A DNA stretch of 64,000 bases from Piper betle (lineage: Eukaryota; Streptophyta; Magnoliopsida; Piperales; Piperaceae), in NCBI GenBank assembly GCA_033002965.1, contig JAURVB010000001.1:186001-250000 (forward strand), in the 5' to 3' direction. Made by a program: the position numbers and the translations under genes. Positions 30,401 through 35,355 of this stretch are shown here, in pieces (within the stretch, counting starts at the first letter, position 1; every line of letters begins with the position of its first letter). The notes under the pieces were generated by a model. It was not told where the DNA came from. It saw nothing but the letters and a program-made list of their open reading frames with translations, and searched no databases.

Positions 30401-30486
30401 GTGGTAGTCCTCGGCCGAAGGAAAAGGGAGAAGGAGGAGAGAGGAGGGAAGCAGTAGGGTTTGGAGATGGAGAAGAGAGACGCCAT
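1818..30486 (-). CDS. Ddl: Plant D-alanine--D-alanine ligase, two fused Ddl units, 24 exons
   Basis: The spliced product resembles plant proteins made of two bacterial Ddl units in tandem. Ddl joins two D-alanines using ATP. The plant protein is plastid-targeted, and in mosses it is linked to plastid peptidoglycan and division; its role in seed plants is less clear. Exons on the minus strand: 30486-30168, 29466-29395, 28974-28931, 22248-22137, 22061-21990, 20062-20000, 16978-16901, 16806-16714, 16632-16513, 14781-14701, 14588-14373, 14271-14224, 6868-6614, 6523-6417, 5753-5509, 5330-5262, 5176-5112, 4554-4385, 3920-3842, 3574-3319, 3234-3189, 3075-2967, 2078-2016, 1898-1818. Every intron is GT-AG, and exons 2-24 total 2544 nt, a multiple of three. 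Unit 1 is roughly residues 80-440, unit 2 about 490-954. Exon 1 is out of frame twice, so this is either a young pseudogene or an assembly with two base errors. I read exons by eye against remembered plant Ddl; no transcript was available. Confidence 0.9.
2016..2078 (-). CDS. Ddl: Ddl exon 23: metal site NTVPGMT of unit 2
   Basis: This 21-codon exon encodes VLIIEVNTVPGMTPSTVLIH plus Q. The E-x-N metal pair and the PGMT segment are complete here, unlike in unit 1. This marks unit 2 as the better-preserved catalytic unit. Confidence 0.94.
2967..3075 (-). CDS. Ddl: Ddl exon 22: RIDAF motif of unit 2
   Basis: This 109-nt exon encodes KEALERCKERIEIIANSLGL and then FSRIDAFVNVDSGE. Arg and Asp of RID are the metal and phosphate ligands, present as in bacterial Ddl. 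Confidence 0.92.
3189..3234 (-). CDS. Ddl: Ddl exon 21
   Basis: This 46-nt exon encodes GTGINLTPPP and ISIIG. It corresponds to the end of the omega loop and the proline-rich turn that precedes the second substrate-binding helix. Confidence 0.88.
3319..3574 (-). CDS. Ddl: Ddl exon 20: conserved strand and loop of unit 2
   Basis: This 256-nt exon starts PHGMIEMPYPPPELLIFEPF and continues to RWVEITVGVVG and SLEEKFQ. It covers the central ATP-grasp sheet and the start of the omega loop. The donor is CAAG|GTATTA. Confidence 0.94.
3842..3920 (-). CDS. Ddl: Ddl exon 19
   Basis: This 79-nt exon encodes LEDLSVYVDALNKCLLQIAP, a helix between the ATP loop and the next conserved strand. It begins by completing an Arg codon and ends at phase 0. 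Confidence 0.88.
4130..4380 (-). repeat. Possible decayed SINE in Ddl intron 18
   Basis: On the minus strand this intron holds ATCCCAAACAGTTTGGG followed by GGTGAACATGGATTC, which resembles the 3' body of common plant SINEs (CCCAAACTxGTTGGGG...ACATGGATCC). No tRNA-like box A/B head was identified, so the call is weak. Confidence 0.3.
4385..4554 (-). CDS. Ddl: Ddl exon 18: glycine-rich ATP loop of unit 2
   Basis: This 170-nt exon contains the phrase TLCIKPARDGCSTGVARL, with the ATP lysine and loop of the second unit (CSTGV). The open frame runs on past the donor (CTACG|GTATTA) as intron sequence. The join to exon 19 restores the family pattern. Confidence 0.93.
5112..5176 (-). CDS. Ddl: Ddl exon 17
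   Basis: This 65-nt exon encodes GPGINASKICMDKVATSLAL. It carries the MDK lysine expected before the ATP-grasp domain. The donor is CAT|GTAAGA. Confidence 0.9.
5262..5330 (-). CDS. Ddl: Ddl exon 16: HGGIGEDG motif of unit 2
   Basis: This 69-nt exon gives VHGGIGEDGTLQSLLEVAG, the HGxxGEDGxxQ substrate motif of the second unit. It starts in phase 1 (two bases finish the Val codon) and ends with the first base of a Gly codon. Confidence 0.93.
5509..5753 (-). CDS. Ddl: Ddl exon 15: plant-specific helical insert
   Basis: This 245-nt exon encodes YSLVLRHTTEEVLAACMEAV, a long helical insert and EVHATVFIA. The insert of roughly 60 residues between the first strands is longer than in bacterial Ddl and typical of the plant protein. 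The frame continues past the donor (CAG|GTTGTC), but exon 16 supplies the expected VHGG. Confidence 0.92.
6417..6523 (-). CDS. Ddl: Ddl exon 14
   Basis: This 107-nt exon encodes IDVIPCLLAP, then a variable Asn/Ser-rich loop and TVWALP. It is the second strand of the unit 2 N-domain. It ends in phase 2 with donor CC|GTAAGT. Confidence 0.9.
6614..6868 (-). CDS. Ddl: Ddl exon 13: domain junction and start of unit 2
   Basis: This 85-codon exon ends unit 1, crosses a Ser/Gln-rich linker and starts unit 2 with KVFVIFGGETSERQVSLMSG. The GGxSxERxVSLxSG motif, with its catalytic glutamate, is intact. Both ends are phase 0, and the donor is GAT|GTAAGC. Confidence 0.94.
7650..8181 (-). mobile_element. 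3' LTR of decayed chromovirus in Ddl intron 12
   Basis: LTR-like block next to the integrase end of the gypsy remnant at 8190-10140. A purine tract (GAATGGGAGAT on the minus strand) precedes the likely LTR start near 8181. A TATA-like TATATATA lies near 7912-7919. The far boundary is approximate, and no matching 5' LTR remains. Confidence 0.5.
8190..10140 (-). pseudogene. Decayed Ty3/gypsy chromovirus pol (RT, RNase H, integrase)
   Basis: Read on the minus strand, the order is reverse transcriptase, RNase H, integrase, as in Ty3/gypsy. RT is near 9600-10100: the KIDLKSGYHQI motif is present, but the YFDD catalytic box is mutated to YFEY and a stop lies nearby. RNase H is at about 8952-9424 (YSDHEAL, VVDALSR). 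The integrase zinc-binding region is near 8704-8943 and the integrase end near 8230-8478 (THGTFNVAHL-like). The TFNV ending resembles CRM/Reina chromoviruses. Gag and protease are missing, and frameshifts and stops are many, so the copy is dead. Confidence 0.88.
10283..10710 (-). mobile_element. 3' LTR of short-LTR element E1
   Basis: A 428-bp unit that on the minus strand starts TGTTACAGTAAATC and ends CGCATCA. It is preceded by a polypurine tract (GTCGGGAGAA; plus-strand 10711-10720). This marks a 3' LTR rather than a solo LTR. Confidence 0.65.
10711..11552 (-). mobile_element. Internal part and truncated 5' LTR of element E1
   Basis: About 800 bp of internal sequence ending at a primer-binding site (minus strand TTGGTTATCAGAGC; plus 11493-11508). 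This sits directly next to an LTR end (GCATCA, plus 11509) that is cut off near 11552. The internal part encodes no recognisable domain and looks like a leader and gag remnant. The primer site differs from the usual TGGTATCAGAGC by an added T. Confidence 0.6.
11553..12335 (+). mobile_element. Unclassified transposon-derived sequence before LTR S1
   Basis: Non-coding sequence ending with a purine tract (AAAAAGGGGGAAAT at about 12322-12335) directly upstream of the TG start of the long LTR-like unit at 12336. It therefore probably includes the 3' internal end of that element. No protein motif was found. Confidence 0.4.
12336..13770 (+). mobile_element. Long LTR-like unit S1 (copia SIRE-like?)
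   Basis: Starts TGTTAAGCCTAAGGCTTTGA after a polypurine tract and runs about 1.4 kb. Its layout matches the unit at 23978: a TTTTGATGATT-like start, a CTTGTG/TTGGC-rich mid-part, then CATAGTxAA...GAAGACxTAC, and a GATCTAACT ending. Such a start is common in long copia LTRs of the SIRE/Maximus type, but no coding part is attached. The 3' boundary is approximate. Confidence 0.45.
12414..12455. repeat. (AT)n microsatellite
   Basis: About 20 AT dinucleotides inside the long LTR-like unit in intron 12. Confidence 0.95.
13797..14170 (-). mobile_element. 5' LTR plus primer site of second E-type element
   Basis: A 356-bp LTR (13815-14170) that on the minus strand starts TGTAGTGCATCC and ends TTGCATCA. 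A primer-binding site (TTGGTTGTCAAAGCC) follows directly at about 13797-13813. The ends match element E1. The attached internal region is lost, and the S1 unit abuts it. Confidence 0.6.
14224..14271 (-). CDS. Ddl: Ddl exon 12: end of unit 1
   Basis: This 16-codon exon encodes ISGMEQTSFLFQQASK, the counterpart of the bacterial xPGMTxxS segment. Proline and threonine are lost, which suggests unit 1 is catalytically weakened. A 7.4-kb intron follows. Confidence 0.9.
14373..14588 (-). CDS. Ddl: Ddl exon 11: RID and metal-site region of unit 1
   Basis: This 72-codon exon contains HTPPRFP, then LGLRDFARIDGWFLP and IFTDINL. R and D of FARID match the metal and phosphate residues of Ddl. The usual E-x-N pair appears as D-I-N, so the glutamate is replaced by aspartate. 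It also has an insert of about 25 residues rich in Ser and Gly between the two motifs. Confidence 0.92.
14701..14781 (-). CDS. Ddl: Ddl exon 10
   Basis: This 27-codon exon encodes a short acidic loop and then TIFNYRRKYLPTKQ. It corresponds to the flexible omega-loop region (FDYxxKY) that closes over the Ddl active site. It is phase 0. Confidence 0.9.
15236..15640 (-). mobile_element. LTR-like fragment in Ddl intron 9
   Basis: AT-rich block with TCTATAAATACAAG on the minus strand as a likely TATA box, similar in layout to the E LTRs. Ends are not resolved. The rest of intron 9 (14782-16512) shows nothing recognisable. Confidence 0.35.
16513..16632 (-). CDS. Ddl: Ddl exon 9
   Basis: This 40-codon exon encodes ALIEVFLGGGCEFTAIVVDV and then PVVLLPSE. 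It matches the ATP-grasp strand with its conserved glutamates (E-F and P-x-E). It is phase 0 with donor GAG|GTTAAA. Confidence 0.9.
16714..16806 (-). CDS. Ddl: Ddl exon 8: glycine-rich ATP loop of unit 1
   Basis: This 31-codon exon encodes VKPTQAGSSIGVSVAYGV. GSSIGV is the ATP-grasp glycine/serine loop. The lysine of VKP is present, but KPTQ replaces the more usual KPA(R/K), a small drift also expected in the less constrained N-terminal unit. Confidence 0.92.
16901..16978 (-). CDS. Ddl: Ddl exon 7
   Basis: This 26-codon exon encodes a weakly conserved linker (TELKKWFLRNQLNTESAKVV) leading into the nucleotide-binding lysine strand that begins exon 8. It is phase 0. Confidence 0.88.
17500..17990 (-). 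mobile_element. LTR-like fragment in Ddl intron 6
   Basis: Contains, on the minus strand, TACAAATATATAAAGGATTG as a likely TATA region and CTTAAGGGCAAGTTC at the end that would face the internal part. It resembles the LTR-like blocks at 7650 and 22890 (CCTCTAATAGGAAA, CTACAATxCTTTxTAT). Ends are not resolved. Confidence 0.35.
17991..19999. other. Remainder of Ddl intron 6
   Basis: AT-rich. The part next to the LTR-like fragment (about 18000-18620) may be internal retrotransposon sequence, but no domain can be read. Nothing else is recognisable up to exon 6. Confidence 0.4.
20000..20062 (-). CDS. Ddl: Ddl exon 6
   Basis: This 21-codon exon encodes FVASMELSSLGFVTVPSFLV plus Q, the helix and strand that follow the DK motif in Ddl. 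It is phase 0, with acceptor TTTCAG and donor CAG|GTATTC. Confidence 0.88.
20845..20980. repeat. Three-copy tandem repeat, period 45-48 bp, Ddl intron 5
   Basis: GGACGCCTTTACAATCTGAG recurs at 20854 and 20899, and with changes at 20947. GTATGGGTGGTAT links the copies. Spacings are 45 and 48 bp. The rest of intron 5 (20063-21989) shows nothing recognisable. Confidence 0.85.
21990..22061 (-). CDS. Ddl: Ddl exon 5
   Basis: This 24-codon exon encodes ELLEKANIPFVGT and on to KAFDK. It corresponds to the Ddl stretch where the substrate loop leads into the ATP-grasp region, and the lysine near its end matches the usual DK motif. It is phase 0 at both ends. Confidence 0.9.
22137..22248 (-). CDS. Ddl: Ddl exon 4: HGxxGEDG motif of unit 1
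   Basis: This 112-nt exon completes the codon left by exon 3 and carries VDIVFPVIHGRFGEDGGIQ. That matches the HGxxGEDGxxQ signature of Ddl ligases, which helps bind the first D-alanine. The acceptor is TATAG and the donor is CAG|GTCTAT. Confidence 0.92.
22890..23375 (-). mobile_element. LTR-like fragment in Ddl intron 3
   Basis: Carries CTACAATGCTTTGTATTTAT on the plus strand, nearly the same as in the LTR next to the chromovirus at 7650-8181. It is probably a solo or broken LTR of that family in the same orientation. No TSD was established. Confidence 0.4.
26088..27903 (+). mobile_element. Internally deleted Ty1/copia element
   Basis: 5' LTR 26088-26275 and 3' LTR 27673-27903 share long stretches. 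The 5' copy lacks about 43 bp near its start. The polypurine tract GCTTAGGGGGAG is at 27661-27672. Between the LTRs, a gag start (ATG at 26418) runs straight into reverse transcriptase near 26520, so most of gag, protease and integrase are deleted. Flanking 5-mers do not match, so no target duplication is claimed. Confidence 0.85.
26520..27660 (+). pseudogene. Copia reverse transcriptase and RNase H remnant
   Basis: Shows the copia order RT then RNase H: SIYGLKQSPRAWF, the catalytic YVDD box (VYVDDLVISGSD), KDFGQLHYFL, then SSAEAKYQAVAKATTELIW and HVADILTKAL near the end. Several in-frame stops (after SGSDVSGI, and in the SGYC region) and frameshifts make it non-functional. The YVDD box itself is intact. 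Confidence 0.9.
28161..28930. other. Remainder of Ddl intron 3 near exon 3
   Basis: AT-rich sequence with no recognisable gene or repeat. Intron 1 (29467-30167) is likewise featureless. Confidence 0.4.
28931..28974 (-). CDS. Ddl: Ddl exon 3
   Basis: This 44-nt exon encodes MYSNTPADFDFKLD and ends in phase 2 with donor AG|GTGAG. It is followed by a 6.7-kb intron packed with LTR elements. Confidence 0.88.
29395..29466 (-). CDS. Ddl: Ddl exon 2
   Basis: This 24-codon phase-0 exon encodes GDDLHVSCYYIDSNLNPYSI and a few more residues. It continues unit 1 directly after the HIQ end of exon 1. The acceptor is TTCCAG and the donor is CAG|GTTGGC. Confidence 0.9.
30168..30486 (-). CDS. Ddl: Ddl exon 1: transit peptide and first ATP-grasp motif, two frame breaks
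   Basis: The ATG at 30486 opens a Ser/Phe/Pro/Arg-rich, acid-poor stretch (MASLFSISKPYCFPP...), typical of a chloroplast transit peptide. The ligase N-terminus (LRVGIICGGPSAERGIS) lies in the next frame, which has an in-frame TAA at 30371-30373 and no ATG after it. The last part (SARSVLDHIQ before the donor) lies in the third frame. Two missing bases are needed: one somewhere between about 30373 and 30270, the other near 30200 in a short A run. The exon is 319 nt, and two more bases would make it 321 and in phase with exon 2. From the ATG the frame actually closes at 30199. The donor is CAG|GTCAAC. Confidence 0.85.
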
Positions 30487-30649
30487 GAAAGGAGGTGTGA
30501 TGGGGATGGAGAAGGCTGGAGTAGTTCAAGGAGTATGCAGGCATGGCGGTTAATATTTTTTTGTTGCGACAAGAGTGAGGACGGACAGATTTTAAAATGG
30601 CATAAAATGATGAGGGGGTTGGGACTCCGACTCCCTTCACAAAAAAAAT

Positions 30650-30657
30650 TTTATATA
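30650..30657 (-). promoter_or_regulatory. Putative TATA box of Ddl
   Basis: The minus strand reads CCTATATAAAATT here, about 165 nt before the ATG at 30486. Transcription would start near 30620, giving a 5' UTR of roughly 135 nt. This is inferred from sequence only. Confidence 0.45.
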
Positions 30658-30724
30658 GGAAAAGAGAAGGAATAAATAAATGTTTTGCCGCCGATTTTCT
30701 AGCGCAGAGACAGACAGCAAAAGA

Positions 30725-30810
30725 CTAGTATATGGTACCAAAAAACACTGATTTTTTCTCTCACAAACTAGTATTTGGTACTACACAAAACTGATTTTTT
30801 TCTTACAAAG
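30725..30810. repeat. 43-bp tandem duplication upstream of Ddl
   Basis: Two adjacent copies of a 43-bp unit (30725-30767 and 30768-30810), each starting ACTAGTAT and containing GGTAC and ACTGATTTTTT, with a few mismatches. They lie about 70 bp upstream of the putative TATA box. Confidence 0.75.
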
Positions 30811-30923
30811 CAAGCAACTGTATTCCACTTCCTCACTCTGTGGAACATAGCTCACTAAAGTAGATGTCTCTCCACCATTAAAAGCATTAAAAAGAGCCAT
30901 TTTAAGAAATAAATAGAAACTGT

Positions 30924-30928
<5 letters not shown>

Positions 30929-30953
<25 letters not shown>
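30929..30953. repeat. (AT)n microsatellite
   Basis: About 12 AT dinucleotides in the 5' flank of Ddl. Confidence 0.95.
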
Positions 30954-30954
<1 letters not shown>

Positions 30955-32540
30955 CTCTGCTCCAGGCAACTAGTTCAATCGCCCACGGGATTGGATTTTG
31001 TCCCCACAAATTATTGAAAGACTTTTTGTAACACCCTAATTTTAGTTCACTTAAGAATCAAATCAGAAATATTACGATCGAGTCAATTCATATTTAAAAT
31101 TTTTAGTCGACAAGACTCGATCGATAAAATAGATCAAAACAACCTTCTTAGTATTTTGAGAATGGAAAACATCGTCAAATATACGTCAAAATATATCAAA
31201 TATAAATAAAAGTAACAAAGTAAATAATTACACTGAGCTCAAGTATGTGTAGTATTTATATGTCCTCCCACCAAAATCGACTCAGGATTTACAAAACCTA
31301 CATATATTATATAAAAAATGTTAATAATGAGTGTTATTAGTCCAAAAAATAACTAATACATACAAGCAAATAAGTATTTTATTACCCACAAAACCTATGA
31401 AACTTCAGAATTGCCTCACTAATGGGCGTAAGCAAACATACTTAAACAAGTATTGACTCGCATGCACGGCTAATATTCATATTCATACATACAATGATCA
31501 CGCCCTCATATCCTCCATATTATACCCACCATGATACTCGAGTGGTAAAAGAAATTGTTAAGTTAGTGCCACAAATCCCGAAAATGTACTGCATTATACA
31601 GTACCTTTATACACCGCACTACCCTCAGGGTTTGAAGGAGTACTAGTACAATTCATACATATCTCCATACCGCTCACTCTCTTATTCGTGAAATCCGTAA
31701 AAATATGTTTACTCATATAATAGGCTTAGAAAAGAGACTTGTATCATATATTTCTACAACTTCAGTTCAAAACCAACAAAGGATTTCATCCTTATAATTT
31801 TATTAAGCATGTGTGGAAACAAAATGACCCGACATCTAAGAAATTCGATAAAATACTGCCAATGTTGTCCTATATTTAAAACAAGATTAAACTTGGAATG
31901 CAAAGAGCTAAACAGAAAGGGAGAGTCCTATGTACCCATGGTCCAAGCTCCAATCATATAAACACATCTACAGTGAGCTCGGACTCCGTTAATATAATTA
32001 TACTTTCTAAACACAAGACTAAACACGAGTAAGTATCATAGTCAACAAATACATAAATAATAAGAAATGAATTATCATGAATAAATAAATAAATAAAATA
32101 ATTAATAAATAAAAAATACACATAATGTAAAACCCACGATTCGAGTTAGGGTTTTATATTCAGAACCGGTCGGGTCGACCGTTATTTTTTTGAGTTGAGT
32201 CAGTTTCAGGACACGTGTACCGAGCCGATGCCAGTCGCGTGTATGAGCTATGAGGGTCATGCGTACCCAAGTATATGATGATAACGTCATGAACACAGCA
32301 GAACAGAATGAGTTATCAGATATATGAGAGTATGCCAGTTCATTTTTTTTATTATGATATATAATGGATCGTAGAATTAGTTTTAAGCCGTTTACCGCGT
32401 TAGGACGCGTTACAGGCATTTTGGGTGGGTTGATAGTTCTAGAGCATATCATTATGATTTTTTTGATGTTGTTTGATTTTACGGGATTTTTCCCGATTTT
32501 TATGAATTTTTTTAGGATTTAATACGACCTAGTTATTATA

Positions 32541-32567
32541 CTTGACTCGAGCCGGAGACGAGTCAAG
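32541..32567. promoter_or_regulatory. Palindrome H4 before the CpG block of A1
   Basis: CTTGACTCG and CGAGTCAAG arms around a 9-base loop. Stem arms are conserved in A2 (35872-35898), A3 (41797-41823) and A4 (61127-61151) while the loop varies. Confidence 0.75.
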
Positions 32568-33976
32568 TCTTAATTACAAGTTTGCCACCCAACCTTTCTT
32601 CTCCGCCACGACCTTTTCTCCCCACGCCCAAACCCTCGTGCCGCGCCGCCCCTGTTCGCGCGCCACCGCCGCCGCTGTCGGCGCCGCCCGGCCGTCGACC
32701 GACGCCGCCCAGCTCGGCGACGACGTCGCCCTGCCGCCCCGACCAGGCCCGGCCACCATCGGGCCGCCGCGACGCCGGAATCGCCACGCCTAGCGCCGCG
32801 GCTGCGTTTGGTCGCGTCGCCGATTCTGCCGCCGGCGACCGTCGCAGCCGTCATCCAGTGGTCGCCTCAGCACCACCGACCACCCAGCGACCCTCCTCGA
32901 CTGGAACGGAGGCCGTCGCCACCGTGGCCGGCCGGATCTAGCGACCCATCGCCGCCGGCTCTGTTTTGCCATTTTCCGGCGAGCCGCCACCTCCATTGGC
33001 CACGCTGATGCCATAGATGAGTCGGGCTTGCCGAGCCGGTTCCGAGGGTACCCAACACGACCACTTTCCGGCTAGTAGACGCCGCCGGCGATTGTCGCCG
33101 GAAAACCACCGGAAGCCGCCGGGAAACCGCCAGTAGCTGCCGGAAAACCGTCGGAAAATCGGAATTTCTGGAATTCGCTGGAATTCACCGGATCTTCCGC
33201 GGAGCTCACCCAGTTGGACTCGATCGAACGTCGGACGCCGAGGAGCGCCGAATTCGAGCTCCGAGACGCGCGACGGAACCCTAGCCGTCGCCGATTGCCG
33301 AAGACGTGAGGTATAATTACCTCCGATTGAGTTATTTAAAATTGAATATGATTGTTAGCATAGCATGTTAGAATTAACTAATTGTCATGATAAACGTATG
33401 AGTATGAGTGTAGTGATGATTGCATGATGCAATTAATTGAGAATGAATAGGGAGTGATCTAATGAGGTAGATCGAGTTGAGCATGATAATTGTGTATGAT
33501 GTGATTAATGACTAATTAGGGATGAAATGATAAGTTACATGATGAGATTAAGTGTGAATGAAGGTTCAGCGATTTAATGAGGTAGGAGTCTCAGCATGAT
33601 AAGTAATCAGGACGTAACTTTGAAAAACACAATAAAATTGGTATGACTAGGATGAGTTAGAATTATTTAAATTTATGATTATTTAACTGTTGCTGGATGT
33701 TGATGATTGAATTGTGATTGATGTTCATTGTGTTTGATGCATCATTTAGTTAGCGGGCGTTAGTATTTAGTTTTGATGTGTAGGTACGAAGTAGGAGCTC
33801 GCCGCCTAGGCGCGATGACACGTTGGAGCTTCTACCAGGTCCGTTTAGGACTCGTCTCTGATTTACTCTTTCTATTGTATGTTTAATTTATTGCCTGCAG
33901 GACGGGTTAAGTGGCGTTTTATCGGATCCCACTTAACTCGGGCCATTTAACCGAACATTTTCCGGATTAATAACCC

Positions 33977-33998
33977 CTCGAGGATGAGATCCCTCGAG
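33977..33998. promoter_or_regulatory. Hairpin H1 in A1 (CTCGAGG/CCTCGAG)
   Basis: 7-bp stem with loop ATGAGATC. The same hairpin is at 43152-43173 (A3) and 62371-62392 (A4), about 50-90 bp upstream of the TATA-like box. Function is unknown. Confidence 0.7.
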
Positions 33999-34530
33999 GA
34001 TGATTTCGAAACCAAGATCCACCACAAGTTGCCTTCGGGCCTATTATATAAATCCCTACCCAGCCCTATATATATGTAGTTTTCGCGTTTTCAGTGAGAC
34101 GAGAGATGGAGAAATCGACTGCACGTACCATGCAGAGGATGCCGTGACAGTCAAAGCGGGCTCTGGATTAGTGCCAGCGGACTGTTCCATTCCCGAGGGA
34201 TCCTGACAACTCCGCGTTTGAGTTCCTCACACCCGGAGAACGTGGAGGTTTACGGGTACTGTTTAGTACAGCGCATGTCCGGACTTGTGGTTCAAAGGGT
34301 ACTAAAGGCGACTGCCTGAGAGTACTCGGCCTTCGTGCTCAAGGCCAGGAGAAATATGGAGGTAAGGAGAGGGCTTAGGATAAAGTTTCACGAGAAGTAC
34401 TGAAAAAGAAGTGCTGAGAGTAGCACAGTACCAGCAGCAGTAAGTTCGGGATGCTACCGGGTCTGCAGCCCAGTGGCTCCTCAGTAGTGCCCTTCAGAGT
34501 GTTCACGTGGAGTATGATGTTTTCTTTCAT

Positions 34531-34548
34531 ATGAGAGTTTGCTCTCAT
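34531..34548. promoter_or_regulatory. Hairpin H2 in A1 (ATGAGAG-TTTG-CTCTCAT)
   Basis: 7-bp stem with a TTTG loop. It is 8 bp in A3 (43701-43720) and 9 bp in A4 (62928-62949), where a T:A pair is replaced by G:C. Confidence 0.75.
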
Positions 34549-34582
34549 AGCCAGTTTGTTATAGTTATTTTATTTTCCGGAC

Positions 34583-34600
34583 CAGTAACACTTGTTACTG
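34583..34600. promoter_or_regulatory. Hairpin H3 in A1 (CAGTAAC-ACTT-GTTACTG)
   Basis: 7-bp stem, 4-base loop, about 35 bp after H2. It is present with G:U pairs in A3 and A4, and as AGTAA/TTACT in B2 (50890-50905) and AGTAAC/GTTACT in inverted B4. Confidence 0.7.
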
Positions 34601-35355
34601 ACGTGTTTTTATACTATATGTAGGTAATAATCACGAGTTGGAGGAGCCAGCTTGGACGGAGGAGCAATGAGGTCTTGTACACACACATGTTAGATTTCTG
34701 AATGTTTAATTTTGTGTTATTATGTTATTATATTGTGAATGACATGTTCAAATGCATGAGACATGATAGAATGTGAAATGATCAGAGTAGCGCAGCAAAA
34801 GTGTGATGGGTTAGGACCCAAAGTTCAGAGAATGATGAATATAATAGATTAGAAGTATGTGTGAATGCTATCGTTGCTATACGTATATATGTTTGAATAT
34901 ACGTTTTTGACAGGGTGGCCCCTAATTACATTTTTAGGGGAAATTCTGTCCCTTTTATTTTATAATTTTTACTAATTTTGATTGTAATTGTGTTGGTGTG
35001 AAGTTTAGGTTGCATGTCATCCATGTAGTATCATGTTAGGGTTTTATGAATTTATCCATGCATGACAAGTCGTATCTACATCTTAAGACGCCGAGATTGG
35101 ATCCGTATGAGTTAGGTTCGGGTTAGCCAACCTAACCGGGGCCTGTAACATGCCGGTTCGGTTCACGAGCGTGAACCGGATTTGGGGTGTTACACATAAT
35201 ATCCAAGCATGCTAAACAATATGAATATACATTTAAACTAATGTAAGGGTTCTCGAATTATCAAAATCAGTCGAGAAACGGCAAAATATGGGCTAAAAAT
35301 GACCTGAACTAGACTGAACTTTGCTGAACCGGACCGAGTTGGGCTGAGTTAACAT

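Larger units (their letters stand above)
32126..35194 (+). mobile_element. Family A solo LTR (A1), target duplication CATAA
   Basis: 3069 bp, from TGTAAAACCCACGATTCGAG to GGGGTGTTACA. It is flanked by CATAA at 32121-32125 and 35195-35199, with inverted family B sequence on both sides. No internal region is present, so it is a solo LTR. It contains a CpG-rich block (about 32580-33310), then an AT-rich stretch, then a promoter-like CCTATTATATAAAT near 34043. GC-rich frames inside it are not genes. Confidence 0.93.

Noticed and set aside
32563..33109. Long open frames on both strands in the GC-rich part of A1 (also 41798-42525 and 61148-61811)
   Set aside because: They are Pro/Arg/Ala-rich, occur in several overlapping frames at once and arise from CpG-rich repeat sequence inside LTRs. 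Frames are not kept between copies beyond plain sequence similarity.
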